The position numbers and the translations under genes are program-made. 59,551 nucleotides of DNA, taken from positions 1 through 59,551 of the IMG/VR virus record IMGVR_UViG_3300036768_001410; one strand, given 5' to 3'. This stretch comes from a virus. The notes below the pieces were generated by a model. It was not told the origin of the DNA and ran no database searches. It was given only the letters and a program-made list of their open reading frames with translations. Of this stretch, positions 23,777 through 31,896 are shown in pieces (position 1 is the stretch's first letter; every line of letters begins with the position of its first letter).

Positions 23777-24610
23777 ATGTGGGTTGAACTTCAATTCCAG
23801 CAGGTCTGGGAGCAGTCGGCATCTCCCTCCATGAAAGCTGGGACGATTGGTCGAACTCCAGACGGGCGATTGTGGCGTTACGTGCAAGCATCAGAGGCGC
23901 TGTCCGCCGGAAACGTCTGCGTCAAAGTCAACAACACCGGTATTGTTATTAATGCCGATGTGGACGCTGCCGCAGCAGCGGATACCATCCGAGTAACCGG
24001 CGTCGGCGATTTCACTGCAACGGCACTCGAAGATGCTGATTACGAGTCCGGGAACAATCAAGGACTTGGGCATCAGTACTTCTTGTGGATTGATGCAGGG
24101 GGATCGCAGGGTCAGGGTGGTATTGTGACCTCTCGCGTGTCCGATAATGTCGTCGAGGTGTACTGGGTCAATTCTGACGACGGCAAAATCAGTACGGCCT
24201 TGACAACATCGTCGGACTACGTCGTCATGACCGACGCGCGGGTGGCGAAGTCGTCTGCGTCAACCCAGAACGCCGTATGCGTGGCGCAGATTGCGGTGGC
24301 AGACGAGTACTGGTTTTGGGGATTGTACTTCGGTAAGGGCATTGTGCTCTTCGATACCGATGACAACCCCGTAAAGACCACTGACTTGGCGCTAATCCCG
24401 TCTTCCAGCACGGCCGGATATTCGCAGGGAACTACCGCCTCTGGAGCAACGGCAGGGGAAGCTCTCTGCGTGTTCGGTCGAACTTACATTGACCAAACTG
24501 CAGACGGATTGATTCTGTTCAATGCTAACTGCATGTGGACAGACCCGTCTACAAACATCCTCCTGCCGACGGAAGTTTCGCTCGGTTATCCGAAGATGTT
24601 CCGTCAATAA
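23777..24610 (+). CDS. Probable capsid decoration protein
   Basis: A 277-residue protein directly after the capsid gene. It is beta-rich, Gly/Ala/Ser/Thr-rich and lacks charged helices, with RLWRYVQASEALSAGNVCVKV near the N-terminus, a pattern seen in small head-decoration and structural proteins. GAGGGGATGAACG precedes the ATG. A role on the outer capsid is inferred from place and composition. Confidence 0.6.
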   Translation: MWVELQFQQVWEQSASPSMKAGTIGRTPDGRLWRYVQASEALSAGNVCVKVNNTGIVINADVDAAAAADTIRVTGVGDFTATALEDADYESGNNQGLGHQYFLWIDAGGSQGQGGIVTSRVSDNVVEVYWVNSDDGKISTALTTSSDYVVMTDARVAKSSASTQNAVCVAQIAVADEYWFWGLYFGKGIVLFDTDDNPVKTTDLALIPSSSTAGYSQGTTASGATAGEALCVFGRTYIDQTADGLILFNANCMWTDPSTNILLPTEVSLGYPKMFRQ

Positions 24611-24621
24611 CCCTTTCTTCG

Positions 24622-24651
24622 GCGTGGGATGAGAGCAATCTCGTCCCACGC
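24622..24651 (+). other. Intergenic hairpin in the head operon
   Basis: GCGTGGGA (24622-24629) pairs with TCCCACGC (24644-24651), with AGA/TCT inside. No T-run follows. Another perfect stem, GGGGCGGTA/TACCGCCCC, is at 25520-25541. Together with 21480 and 22595 they mark a series of non-terminator hairpins at gene borders. Confidence 0.6.
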
Positions 24652-24683
24652 TAGGCGGGAAGGTAGGGAAGAAAGGAAATCTC

Positions 24684-25508
24684 ATGCCCACGTTCTATAC
24701 CGGCAAGGCGCCGGATTTCTCCTCCGATAACGCGCGTAAGAACCCAAACGTTGTGTTCCTTCGGGAGCATATGTTTGGAGCGGGGCTATCCCAAACAACG
24801 GGAGACCCTATCTTTTGGGCGCCCATTACATTCCAACCAAACAGCAATAACGCCGGGGTGGCGGTCACCATAGACCAGACCACGAGCAATGTGGCCGCCG
24901 AAATCAGGCAGTCCACTACCAGCAGCGTGTTGCTCATCAAAAACACGAATGCTGGTGCTACGGGTGCCGTGCTGGACATTAAGCACGACTCTGAATCTCC
25001 GGCTGTGGACGATGTACACGGTAGAATCCGGTTCATCGCTAATAATAGTTCCGGTGCAGAGGTCGTAGACCAACGCATTGACGCTGTCATTTCGACGGCA
25101 ACGGCGGGGTCATTTTCTACGAAATTTGTCTTTTGGACATCGGACGCAGGCACGGGAAATGAAGCCTTCCGAATTCTGTCCGAAGGACGAATCCAAGTGG
25201 ATGTGGCGTCTGCCATTGCTGGTACCACCGGAACTGCCGATGTCTTTGACGACTACGACGACATCGCGGTTATTTCAAAGTGGAACAAGAATCCCGCGAT
25301 GCGTATCGAGTTCATGAAAGAACTCGAAGCCATGGGTATTGCAGAAAGGAAGAATACGGGCTCCGGGTGGATGCTCAATCTCCAGCGAGCTCTCTTCCTT
25401 GCCTACGGTGGCATTACCCAGCTGTATAAATCGATGGACGCGCGGTTGAAAGCAATCGAAGAAAGACTCGGTATCTCTCAACCGCTTCGCCTCGTAGACA
25501 TCGAGTAA
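24684..25508 (+). CDS. Structural protein, fibre-like
   Basis: A 274-residue protein. The first half has the beta-solenoid/fibre rhythm common in phage fibre and head-fibre proteins (ITFQPNSNNAGVAVTIDQTT, FRILSEGRIQVDVASAIAGT). The last 75 residues are helical (RIEFMKELEAMGIAERK... MDARLKAIEERLGI), a probable coiled-coil trimerisation end. It may be a head fibre. No enzymatic motif is visible. Confidence 0.55.
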   Translation: MPTFYTGKAPDFSSDNARKNPNVVFLREHMFGAGLSQTTGDPIFWAPITFQPNSNNAGVAVTIDQTTSNVAAEIRQSTTSSVLLIKNTNAGATGAVLDIKHDSESPAVDDVHGRIRFIANNSSGAEVVDQRIDAVISTATAGSFSTKFVFWTSDAGTGNEAFRILSEGRIQVDVASAIAGTTGTADVFDDYDDIAVISKWNKNPAMRIEFMKELEAMGIAERKNTGSGWMLNLQRALFLAYGGITQLYKSMDARLKAIEERLGISQPLRLVDIE

Positions 25509-25578
25509 AAGACCTACATGGGGCGGTACTCATACCGCCCCTTCCTTAGACCCTTTCCTTAGAAAGGAGAATCACCAA

Positions 25579-25749
25579 ATGAGTCGGACAAAGAGTATTC
25601 CTAGTGGCGTTAGAATGCCGAAGAACTTAAAAAGAACCCTACAGCCTATACTCGTCATGGAGGTGACCCCTCAGGAGAAGCCTGCCCTGCCAAAGAACTT
25701 CAACATAAATAAGTACTCCGCTTCCCGTATTAAGAAAGGGATGCGTTAG
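25579..25749 (+). CDS. Small basic hypothetical protein
   Basis: A 56-residue basic protein (MSRTKSIPSGVRMPKNL... SASRIKKGMR) with a perfect ribosome site AGAAAGGAGA eight bases upstream. Its stop touches the GTG of the next gene (TAGTGTG). High Lys/Arg and Pro content suggests binding to DNA or another virion part. I do not recognise a family. Confidence 0.6.
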   Translation: MSRTKSIPSGVRMPKNLKRTLQPILVMEVTPQEKPALPKNFNINKYSASRIKKGMR

Positions 25750-25750
25750 T

Positions 25751-26392
25751 GTGCCAATGATTGATGCTAAAGTTCTTATAGGAGTCCCATGTAGTCTGGG
25801 CGATGTACCAAAAGAGTTTACGCTTAGCCTTTTCAATTTAGAGAGGCCGTGCCCATGCCAGTTATATTTTCAGAATGGGTACGAATTATCAACAATGAGA
25901 AATAATATAGTCGAGTATGCATTATCAGGAGATTATACGCATGTGCTCTTCCTTGACTTGGACATGATATATCCTACAAACACCATTAAGGCTTTGTTGG
26001 AAGCGGATAAGAATATAGTATGCTCTTTTTATGTTAGAAGGTCTCCTCCAAATATACCGTTGTTCCTATTAGCTACAGAGACTCGTTACGTGATGAGACC
26101 TGAATGGCCTCCCGGAATGGGAGTGTATGAGGTAGGGGCAGTTTCTCCAGGGGGATTATTGGTAAGAACGGAAGTATTTAGAAAAATTAGACCGCCATGG
26201 TTCTCTTACAATAAAAAGGCGCCTAACGGGAATATAGTTAGCGAAGACATATATTTCTCGGTTAGGGCAAGAGATGCAGGATTCAAGTTGTGGTGCAGAA
26301 CTGACTTGATTCTAGGTCATATTTCTAAAGTTGCATTGATACCTGTGCTGAGAGAAGGAAGATGGTCATGCGAGTCAATGCAGCTGGTTTGA
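25751..26392 (+). CDS. GT-A-type glycosyltransferase-like protein, first copy
   Basis: A 213-residue protein with the nucleotide-sugar transferase layout: VLIGVPCSLG at the first strand, THVLFLDLDMIYPTNTI with a DxD-type metal motif (DLD, about 61-77), GGLLVR at about 135, and SEDIYFSVRARDAGFKLWC with the acidic base region near the C-terminus. It is paralogous to the next protein. It could glycosylate virion proteins or, if injected or expressed early, host surface polysaccharide. Its reading frame is richer in A/T than the neighbours, suggesting separate origin. GTG start. Confidence 0.7.
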   Translation: MPMIDAKVLIGVPCSLGDVPKEFTLSLFNLERPCPCQLYFQNGYELSTMRNNIVEYALSGDYTHVLFLDLDMIYPTNTIKALLEADKNIVCSFYVRRSPPNIPLFLLATETRYVMRPEWPPGMGVYEVGAVSPGGLLVRTEVFRKIRPPWFSYNKKAPNGNIVSEDIYFSVRARDAGFKLWCRTDLILGHISKVALIPVLREGRWSCESMQLV

Positions 26393-27264
26393 GAATATCA
26401 CGAACTTATGTACGAACAACCGATGAACTTAAGAATAATATAAAACACGCCATAGAAAACATACCTAATATAGAGAATGAAAAGCCCCCTGAGATAAAGT
26501 TTACATATGATGAGTTTAACAAAATTATGGACGATTCACTGTCAAAATATTATTTTGGTAGTGGTCAAGACCAAGTGAGGAAAAAACGTATTATAGAGGA
26601 AGCGAACGTGCTGATTGCAATCCCGTGCTCTTGGGAGTATATGCACGTGGCTTTTGTTAAGTCTTTCTTCGAGTTGCGTAAGTTTAATTGGACGTATGGG
26701 GTTTGGGGAAGGGCGCAGTTAGATGCGATGCGCAATGAGATGGTCGCGGAGTGCTTGAAGGGCGACTATACTCACTTGTTCATGTTGGATGCGGACATGG
26801 TTTATCCGCCGGATACGATTGTTCAGCTATTGCTCTCGGATGTGGATATTGTCGCAGGCTTTTCAGCACGACGGATTCCGCCACATATTCCGTTGTTTTT
26901 CGTGGAGTCAAAAGCGGAAAATGCGGCGACCTGTGAATACCTATGCGATGCGGGATTTCCCGCAGGGAAACCGGGGCTTTATGAAGTTAAGGCCATAGGA
27001 GCCGCGGGTATGCTCATCAAACGGAAAGTACTAGAATCTATCGAGCCGCCTTACTTTTCGTTTGGAGAGCGAACTCCCGATGGCAAGCAGGTAGGGGAGG
27101 ACGTTTACTTTTGCATCAAGGCTAGAAAAGCAGGCTTCAAGGTTTATTGTCGTACCGATTTGCCGTACGTTCATCTCGTGACGAACGGGATTTGGTATGA
27201 ACCAGCGTTAATGAAACCGGACGGGAATGTTGAGTGGAAGCTTCAATGCGGAGCATTCCACTAA
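26368..27264 (+). CDS. GT-A-type glycosyltransferase-like protein, second copy
   Basis: About 298 residues. The C-terminal 200 residues repeat the fold of the preceding protein: VLIAIPCSWEYMHV, THLFMLDADMVYPPDTI (DxD as DAD), AAGMLIKRKVLES and GEDVYFCIKARKAGFKVYCRT. The extra N-terminal 75 residues are helical and not catalytic. The start overlaps the first copy by 25 bases; I prefer the ATG at 26368 because GAAGGAAG sits too close to the one at 26362. A tandem pair inside the virion operon implies related but distinct acceptors. Confidence 0.72.
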   Translation: MRVNAAGLRISRTYVRTTDELKNNIKHAIENIPNIENEKPPEIKFTYDEFNKIMDDSLSKYYFGSGQDQVRKKRIIEEANVLIAIPCSWEYMHVAFVKSFFELRKFNWTYGVWGRAQLDAMRNEMVAECLKGDYTHLFMLDADMVYPPDTIVQLLLSDVDIVAGFSARRIPPHIPLFFVESKAENAATCEYLCDAGFPAGKPGLYEVKAIGAAGMLIKRKVLESIEPPYFSFGERTPDGKQVGEDVYFCIKARKAGFKVYCRTDLPYVHLVTNGIWYEPALMKPDGNVEWKLQCGAFH

Positions 27265-27282
27265 CCATTAAGAGAACGAGCA

Positions 27283-28842
27283 ATGCCTACAACACTCTTA
27301 GAGCTTCGGACTCGACTACGTCGGTATATTGGAGAGCCCTACTCCGCAGGAGAGACGTCTCTTGACGGAACATGGCTTGACTCTGAGCTTAACGACGACA
27401 TAAATGATGCCGCTCGCGTTGTCTGCTCAGAGTGTATTACTCCAGACAAAAGAGCCCTCCTTCAGAAGGTTCATGTCATACGTGTTGTACCGAAACAAAG
27501 AGAATACTTGCTTCCATACGAAGTGGCGGAAGTTCTCTTCGTAGAATATTGGAACAATGGGGTTCGGTATATTCTTCCACAAGACCCTTCTCTGCAGGCG
27601 ATGATTGGTTCTATCACGAATAACGTGGCTACTACGATTCCATACGGCTATCAGGTGTATAGAAGCGGTCGTAGTATTATCACGGAGGGAATTGCGACGG
27701 GCGGTTCGTCCACGACGCTTGTAGACTCAGACAGAACGGGTAGCGCTCAGTACGCTTTTGATACTGGAAGCGCTGTAAAAGACGATGAAGGAGCCGCGCT
27801 TTCAGCTGGAGATGTAGTCATCAACGTAACAGATGGATCGGAAGCGACCATTACTGCTGTAACAAATGCTTCTACGTTGACTTTTTCCTCCCTTTCAGGA
27901 GGAAGAAGAAATAACTTTGAGAAGGGTGATTACTATCGTGTAGTTCAAAAGGAAGCGAATCGTCCTGTTATGTTCATCAACCCGCCAACTACAAAGGGCG
28001 ATGAAACTACTGCGATTGAGTTTGATAATGCTTCGGATGGAACCTATGCCATTGGAAATATCAGTGGCACAGAGCAAAAGGTTGCCCAGTCGTTCAAGCT
28101 TACTCGTGATACCGTTGTACGTTCAGTAAAGCTTTATCTTGGGAAGAAAACCGGTACTCCTCTTGGCAACATAACTGTTCGTATTGAGACGAATAACGGT
28201 TCCGTTCCTTCTGGAACGCTTGCGAATTTTTATGCCAAAGCCACGTTGGATGAAAATTCTATTATAGAATCCGGTTGGAATCACTTTGTATTTAACAACC
28301 CATTTCGTTTGTCCACAAATACTACTTATTGGATAGTAGCGGAAATACCAGCGCAGTCAAATTACTATGCAACACCTAATAACAATTATTGGACATGGGC
28401 ATACAACAATGGGAATGGCTACGAGAATGGCACGGCGGCACTTTACAATGGGACATCTTGGTCAGCAGTTAGCGCGAACGATATGCTGTTCACTGTAAAC
28501 GCGGCTATGTCTGATGAATCTATCTACGTCCATTACGCGGCGTTGCCAGCGACGATGTCTTCTAATTCAGACATTTTGGAACTGCCTTATCGTGCGGAGG
28601 AGGTCGTGCTTCGATATGCCATTTGGTTGGCTTTGAGGAAGCGAAGTACCGTAGGCAGTATTGTAGACAACGCCTATCAGATGTATGTGCTGGGGTTAGA
28701 AGATTTGAAGCGGTGGGTGCATCGAGAAGGACAGCAAGGTTATTGGGCGGTACGCAATGTCTTGCCAACCGCTGGCAGACGTTTGAATGTAAGACAGACC
28801 GCAGACCCTGCCCAATTCAAGTTTCCTCGTACGTTTGGATAG
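27283..28842 (+). CDS. Head-tail adaptor with an inserted beta-sandwich domain
   Basis: The N-terminal 115 residues (LLELRTRLRRYIGEPY... LNDDINDAARVVCSECI) and the last 85 residues (ELPYRAEEVVLRYAIWLALRKR...) together resemble the helical T7 gp11/P22 gp4-type adaptor that docks under the portal. Between them, about residues 250-400, lies an unrelated domain: VAQSFKLTRDTVVRSVKLYL, GNITVRIETNNGSVPSGTLA and TTYWIVAEIP. This pattern is that of 'choice-of-anchor'/carbohydrate-binding-like beta sandwiches. Length 519 is twice that of a plain adaptor. The inserted domain probably projects outwards. Confidence 0.65.
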   Translation: MPTTLLELRTRLRRYIGEPYSAGETSLDGTWLDSELNDDINDAARVVCSECITPDKRALLQKVHVIRVVPKQREYLLPYEVAEVLFVEYWNNGVRYILPQDPSLQAMIGSITNNVATTIPYGYQVYRSGRSIITEGIATGGSSTTLVDSDRTGSAQYAFDTGSAVKDDEGAALSAGDVVINVTDGSEATITAVTNASTLTFSSLSGGRRNNFEKGDYYRVVQKEANRPVMFINPPTTKGDETTAIEFDNASDGTYAIGNISGTEQKVAQSFKLTRDTVVRSVKLYLGKKTGTPLGNITVRIETNNGSVPSGTLANFYAKATLDENSIIESGWNHFVFNNPFRLSTNTTYWIVAEIPAQSNYYATPNNNYWTWAYNNGNGYENGTAALYNGTSWSAVSANDMLFTVNAAMSDESIYVHYAALPATMSSNSDILELPYRAEEVVLRYAIWLALRKRSTVGSIVDNAYQMYVLGLEDLKRWVHREGQQGYWAVRNVLPTAGRRLNVRQTADPAQFKFPRTFG

Positions 28843-28851
28843 GAGATAGCC

Positions 28852-29298
28852 ATGCCGTTGATTTCTGCTCTCATCAAGGACTTCGAGAGCGCGGATTCTA
28901 CGTCCGTAGAGACTACCTCGGCGGTTCATGTCCCCGGCGGAGTCATCTATGGGGAGCTGGAACTAGTCGTCGCAACGACGGTCATCGGTACCGGAGATAA
29001 ACTGGACATCTATGTTCAGTGTGCGAATGAGAACGCATATTTCCGGGACTACGCATGTTTCACTCTTCAGCAGGCTCATACTGCGTCGCCAACGGCTCCT
29101 CTTGTGATTCGGTATCCTATTGTTCCTCCGGCTACGGCGGTTGCTGGTACTGGCGGTTCAGATGGGACTATGGCGTCGAGCACCGTTTCAACATCATTGA
29201 TGGCGGGAGCCTTCTGGAGGGTGAGAGAAAAAATAGGTAATACCGGTGGGACGTGGAACTATCGGCTAACCCTATATAGAAGGAAGTATCCTCAATGA
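28852..29298 (+). CDS. Hypothetical structural protein
   Basis: A 148-residue beta-rich protein without a recognised family (FESADSTSVETTSAVHVPGG... RLTLYRRKYPQ). Its place between adaptor and tail genes suggests a neck or tail role. GGAGATAGCC precedes the ATG; the stop overlaps the next start (ATGA). Confidence 0.6.
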   Translation: MPLISALIKDFESADSTSVETTSAVHVPGGVIYGELELVVATTVIGTGDKLDIYVQCANENAYFRDYACFTLQQAHTASPTAPLVIRYPIVPPATAVAGTGGSDGTMASSTVSTSLMAGAFWRVREKIGNTGGTWNYRLTLYRRKYPQ

Positions 29299-29549
29299 GA
29301 ATTGTATTAGAAGGTGAACAAAAGGCACGTCTTTGCGAGCTAGTTCGATTGAGGAAAGACTTAGCAGACGAAATTCAAGAGCGCGTAAAAGTTGCTCAAA
29401 TGATGATTGAATCCTTGACGCGTAGGATTCAAGTGGTTGCGTTTGAAATCGCAAACGAAATGGGCATTTCCTCCGATGCTCAGCTGAACATAGACGAATG
29501 GTGCTTCGAGCTACCAGATAAAGAGAAGGAGGACGCAAATGCCAGCTAA
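29295..29549 (+). CDS. Small helical hypothetical protein
   Basis: An 84-residue protein dominated by one amphipathic helix (EQKARLCELVRLRKDLADEI... ESLTRRIQVVAFEIANEM), probably a coiled coil, with an acidic C-terminus. Start overlaps the previous stop and its 3' end overlaps the next small gene by 11 bases, so the three genes are translationally coupled. Confidence 0.6.
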   Translation: MRIVLEGEQKARLCELVRLRKDLADEIQERVKVAQMMIESLTRRIQVVAFEIANEMGISSDAQLNIDEWCFELPDKEKEDANAS

Positions 29550-29712
29550 AAGCAAGGCGCAATTCCGTCTGATGAAGGGAATCGCAGAAGGTAGTATCAA
29601 ACCCCGTAAAGGACTCCCGTCTAAAAAAGAAGCGGCGGAGTTCGTGGAAGGACAATCTCCGAAGGGTCTTCCTGAGAGAGTAAAGAAGCGAAAGAAGAAA
29701 TCCGGATACTAG
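29539..29712 (+). CDS. Small basic phage protein (SKAQFRLM type)
   Basis: A 57-residue basic protein, MPAKSKAQFRLMKGIAEG followed by GLPSKKEAAEFV and a Lys/Arg-rich end. Proteins starting 'MPAxSKAQxRLM...KKxAxEFV' are frequent in tailed phages and their role is unknown. AGAAGGAGG precedes the ATG, which lies inside the previous gene. It is too short for many gene finders. Confidence 0.65.
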   Translation: MPAKSKAQFRLMKGIAEGSIKPRKGLPSKKEAAEFVEGQSPKGLPERVKKRKKKSGY

Positions 29713-29729
29713 CCGGAGGAAATGCTTCT

Positions 29730-31862
29730 ATGCCGATTCTTCGACTGAGAAACTTCAGCAGAGGACTTGTCACAGACCCCGCCTTTGATGGAAAAGGCGG
29801 GGCTGATGATATTCAAAACCTGGAGATTGACCGACACGGAAGACTTGTATCTCGTAAAGGATATAAAGTGCTTCTTACATCTGCCCCTGGTGGCGGACTT
29901 GTTACTAACTTGTATAGAGGATATTATGCACAATACGCCAGCACGGAAAAAAAGGATTACACTAACGTCATCGCAACAGTTGCTGCAACAACAGCATTGC
30001 ATAGAGCCCAGGTTACGGAATACTTGGAAATACTTAACTACTCCAAGAGTCCTACGGCTTCTTTCAAGCCAAAACGTATTGAAGACCTATTTTGCGGAGG
30101 TATTGTTTTTCAGAATAGATTTTTCATTGGATTTAGTAGTAATGAAGAGAACCCTGCGTGGGTTGACTTGGATAGTACCTCTACGTTGAAGGGATATACA
30201 TTGGGAAGAGATGCTCCTACGAACCCAACATTATCTCTCGTGTCGGGAGTAGGAGATTTAAATACATTATCGTGGTATGGGTTTGCATATACGTTCTATA
30301 ACAGCACCTATGGCATAGAAACAAAGCCAACGTCCACTATTGCAATTCAAACAACGGCTTCTGATAAAAGGGTGAGAATTACTTTGACAAGAGACGTAGA
30401 CCAGCAATGGAATAAATTCAGAATTTATCGTACGACCGCCCAAACTACGCAGGCTGCTGCTCAAAGCGCGTCCATATTCTTTGTTGGTGAGGTTACTCAT
30501 ACGCCCGGTACTGGAACCGTAACGGTTGATGTGGATGCTACGACTATCGGGGGAGTGTCTTATACGCTAGGTGCTGAGAATGATACGGATGATCACGACC
30601 GATTGACCCATCGTTGGGCTTTTGCAAAAGGATATGCTGGTAGGATATGGGCAGTTATTCTTCCGCGTACCATTGTGTTCTCGAAGTTAACTACTACGGG
30701 AATGTTTCCAGATTGGTTCCCGCAAGAGAACAGCATAGAAATAGGCTCCGCATCCGATACTATAACCGGGTTGGAGCTAATCCCCGGCGGCGGGGGATTA
30801 TTGGTATTCACAGACCGACGTATATTTGTACTACGAGGAGATTCTATTGCCAATATAGACATATCGTCTAATTTGAGTGCCGCAGGGTGCGCTTATCCTA
30901 GAACAATAGTGGACATGGGAGATTACATATACTACGTTGGAACAGACAATCAGATTTGGAGAACAAATGGTTCCACTGCGGAAGTTATATCTCGACCTAT
31001 AAACAACTTGATTTCTCATTTGCGTCCTTCATGGAAGTATATTCCCTGCGCTGTAAAGTACAGAAATCAATACTGGTTGTCTTTTCCAAGTGGAACCCCA
31101 GTAACGGAATCCAGTGCAAATACAACAATTACGTCCACCTCACCAATAATATTTAGTTCGTTAGTTGGGATGGGTACTTTTAAAATAAAAGATAATAACG
31201 GATGGGACTTGTCTAAGGTAAAGCCGGGTATGTTTTGTTTCACGTCGTCAGCTCCTGGTACGAACCCTGATAATATAGGCATGGTTACTTCCGTATCAGA
31301 TGCCACAGATGAAATCGTAGTAGAGCAAATATCCGTAAATATAACAAGTGGAGTTAAGTACTCAATAATAGCGAACGATACATGTTTGGTTTTTGACGCC
31401 ACGTTCGGTTACTGGACGAAGTTTAGTAATATTAATGCGTATTCTTTCCTGTGGTGGTATGGCTATGGTGGTAGTGATGATGTATATGATTCAGAAGTCT
31501 ATGCGTTTGGCGGTTTATGGTTTGGAAAATCGGACGGCGGGTTATATAGGTACAATCGAGGAACCTCCGATAACGGTTCTGCAATCGCATGCAAGTACAA
31601 AACCGATTGGAACATGTGGGATGATGAAACTAAAATAACAGGCGTTCGAGTAATATATGAACAAGGGACTGCTACAACAACGTCCGTCATACTTTACAAG
31701 AACTTCTCTTCTACGTCGGACGTATTTAAAACTTACCTTCCCGTATTGAACAAGGATTATCGTGTCGGTCTATGGAGTAGGGGACGCGCCCACCAGCTTG
31801 AAATATCGGGCAATGCGCTAGGGAAAATTCAAGAGATCGTCGTGGAGTACGAGAAGGGATAA
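29730..31862 (+). CDS. Tail nozzle / stabilisation protein
   Basis: A 710-residue beta-rich protein. It begins PILRLRNFSRGLVTDPAFDG followed by IQNLEIDRHGRLVSRKGYK, the typical start of podoviral tubular tail B/nozzle-type proteins (short grip before a propeller). Repeated blades follow: RIWAVILPRTIVFSKL, GGGGLLVFTDRRIFVLRG, DMGDYIYYVGTDNQIWRT. This composition is that of a beta-propeller, as in T7 gp12. It would extend the tail below the adaptor. Confidence 0.7.
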   Translation: MPILRLRNFSRGLVTDPAFDGKGGADDIQNLEIDRHGRLVSRKGYKVLLTSAPGGGLVTNLYRGYYAQYASTEKKDYTNVIATVAATTALHRAQVTEYLEILNYSKSPTASFKPKRIEDLFCGGIVFQNRFFIGFSSNEENPAWVDLDSTSTLKGYTLGRDAPTNPTLSLVSGVGDLNTLSWYGFAYTFYNSTYGIETKPTSTIAIQTTASDKRVRITLTRDVDQQWNKFRIYRTTAQTTQAAAQSASIFFVGEVTHTPGTGTVTVDVDATTIGGVSYTLGAENDTDDHDRLTHRWAFAKGYAGRIWAVILPRTIVFSKLTTTGMFPDWFPQENSIEIGSASDTITGLELIPGGGGLLVFTDRRIFVLRGDSIANIDISSNLSAAGCAYPRTIVDMGDYIYYVGTDNQIWRTNGSTAEVISRPINNLISHLRPSWKYIPCAVKYRNQYWLSFPSGTPVTESSANTTITSTSPIIFSSLVGMGTFKIKDNNGWDLSKVKPGMFCFTSSAPGTNPDNIGMVTSVSDATDEIVVEQISVNITSGVKYSIIANDTCLVFDATFGYWTKFSNINAYSFLWWYGYGGSDDVYDSEVYAFGGLWFGKSDGGLYRYNRGTSDNGSAIACKYKTDWNMWDDETKITGVRVIYEQGTATTTSVILYKNFSSTSDVFKTYLPVLNKDYRVGLWSRGRAHQLEISGNALGKIQEIVVEYEKG

Positions 31863-31896
31863 GTTCGGTCTCTTAATCAGATTCCGTAGGTGAAGC

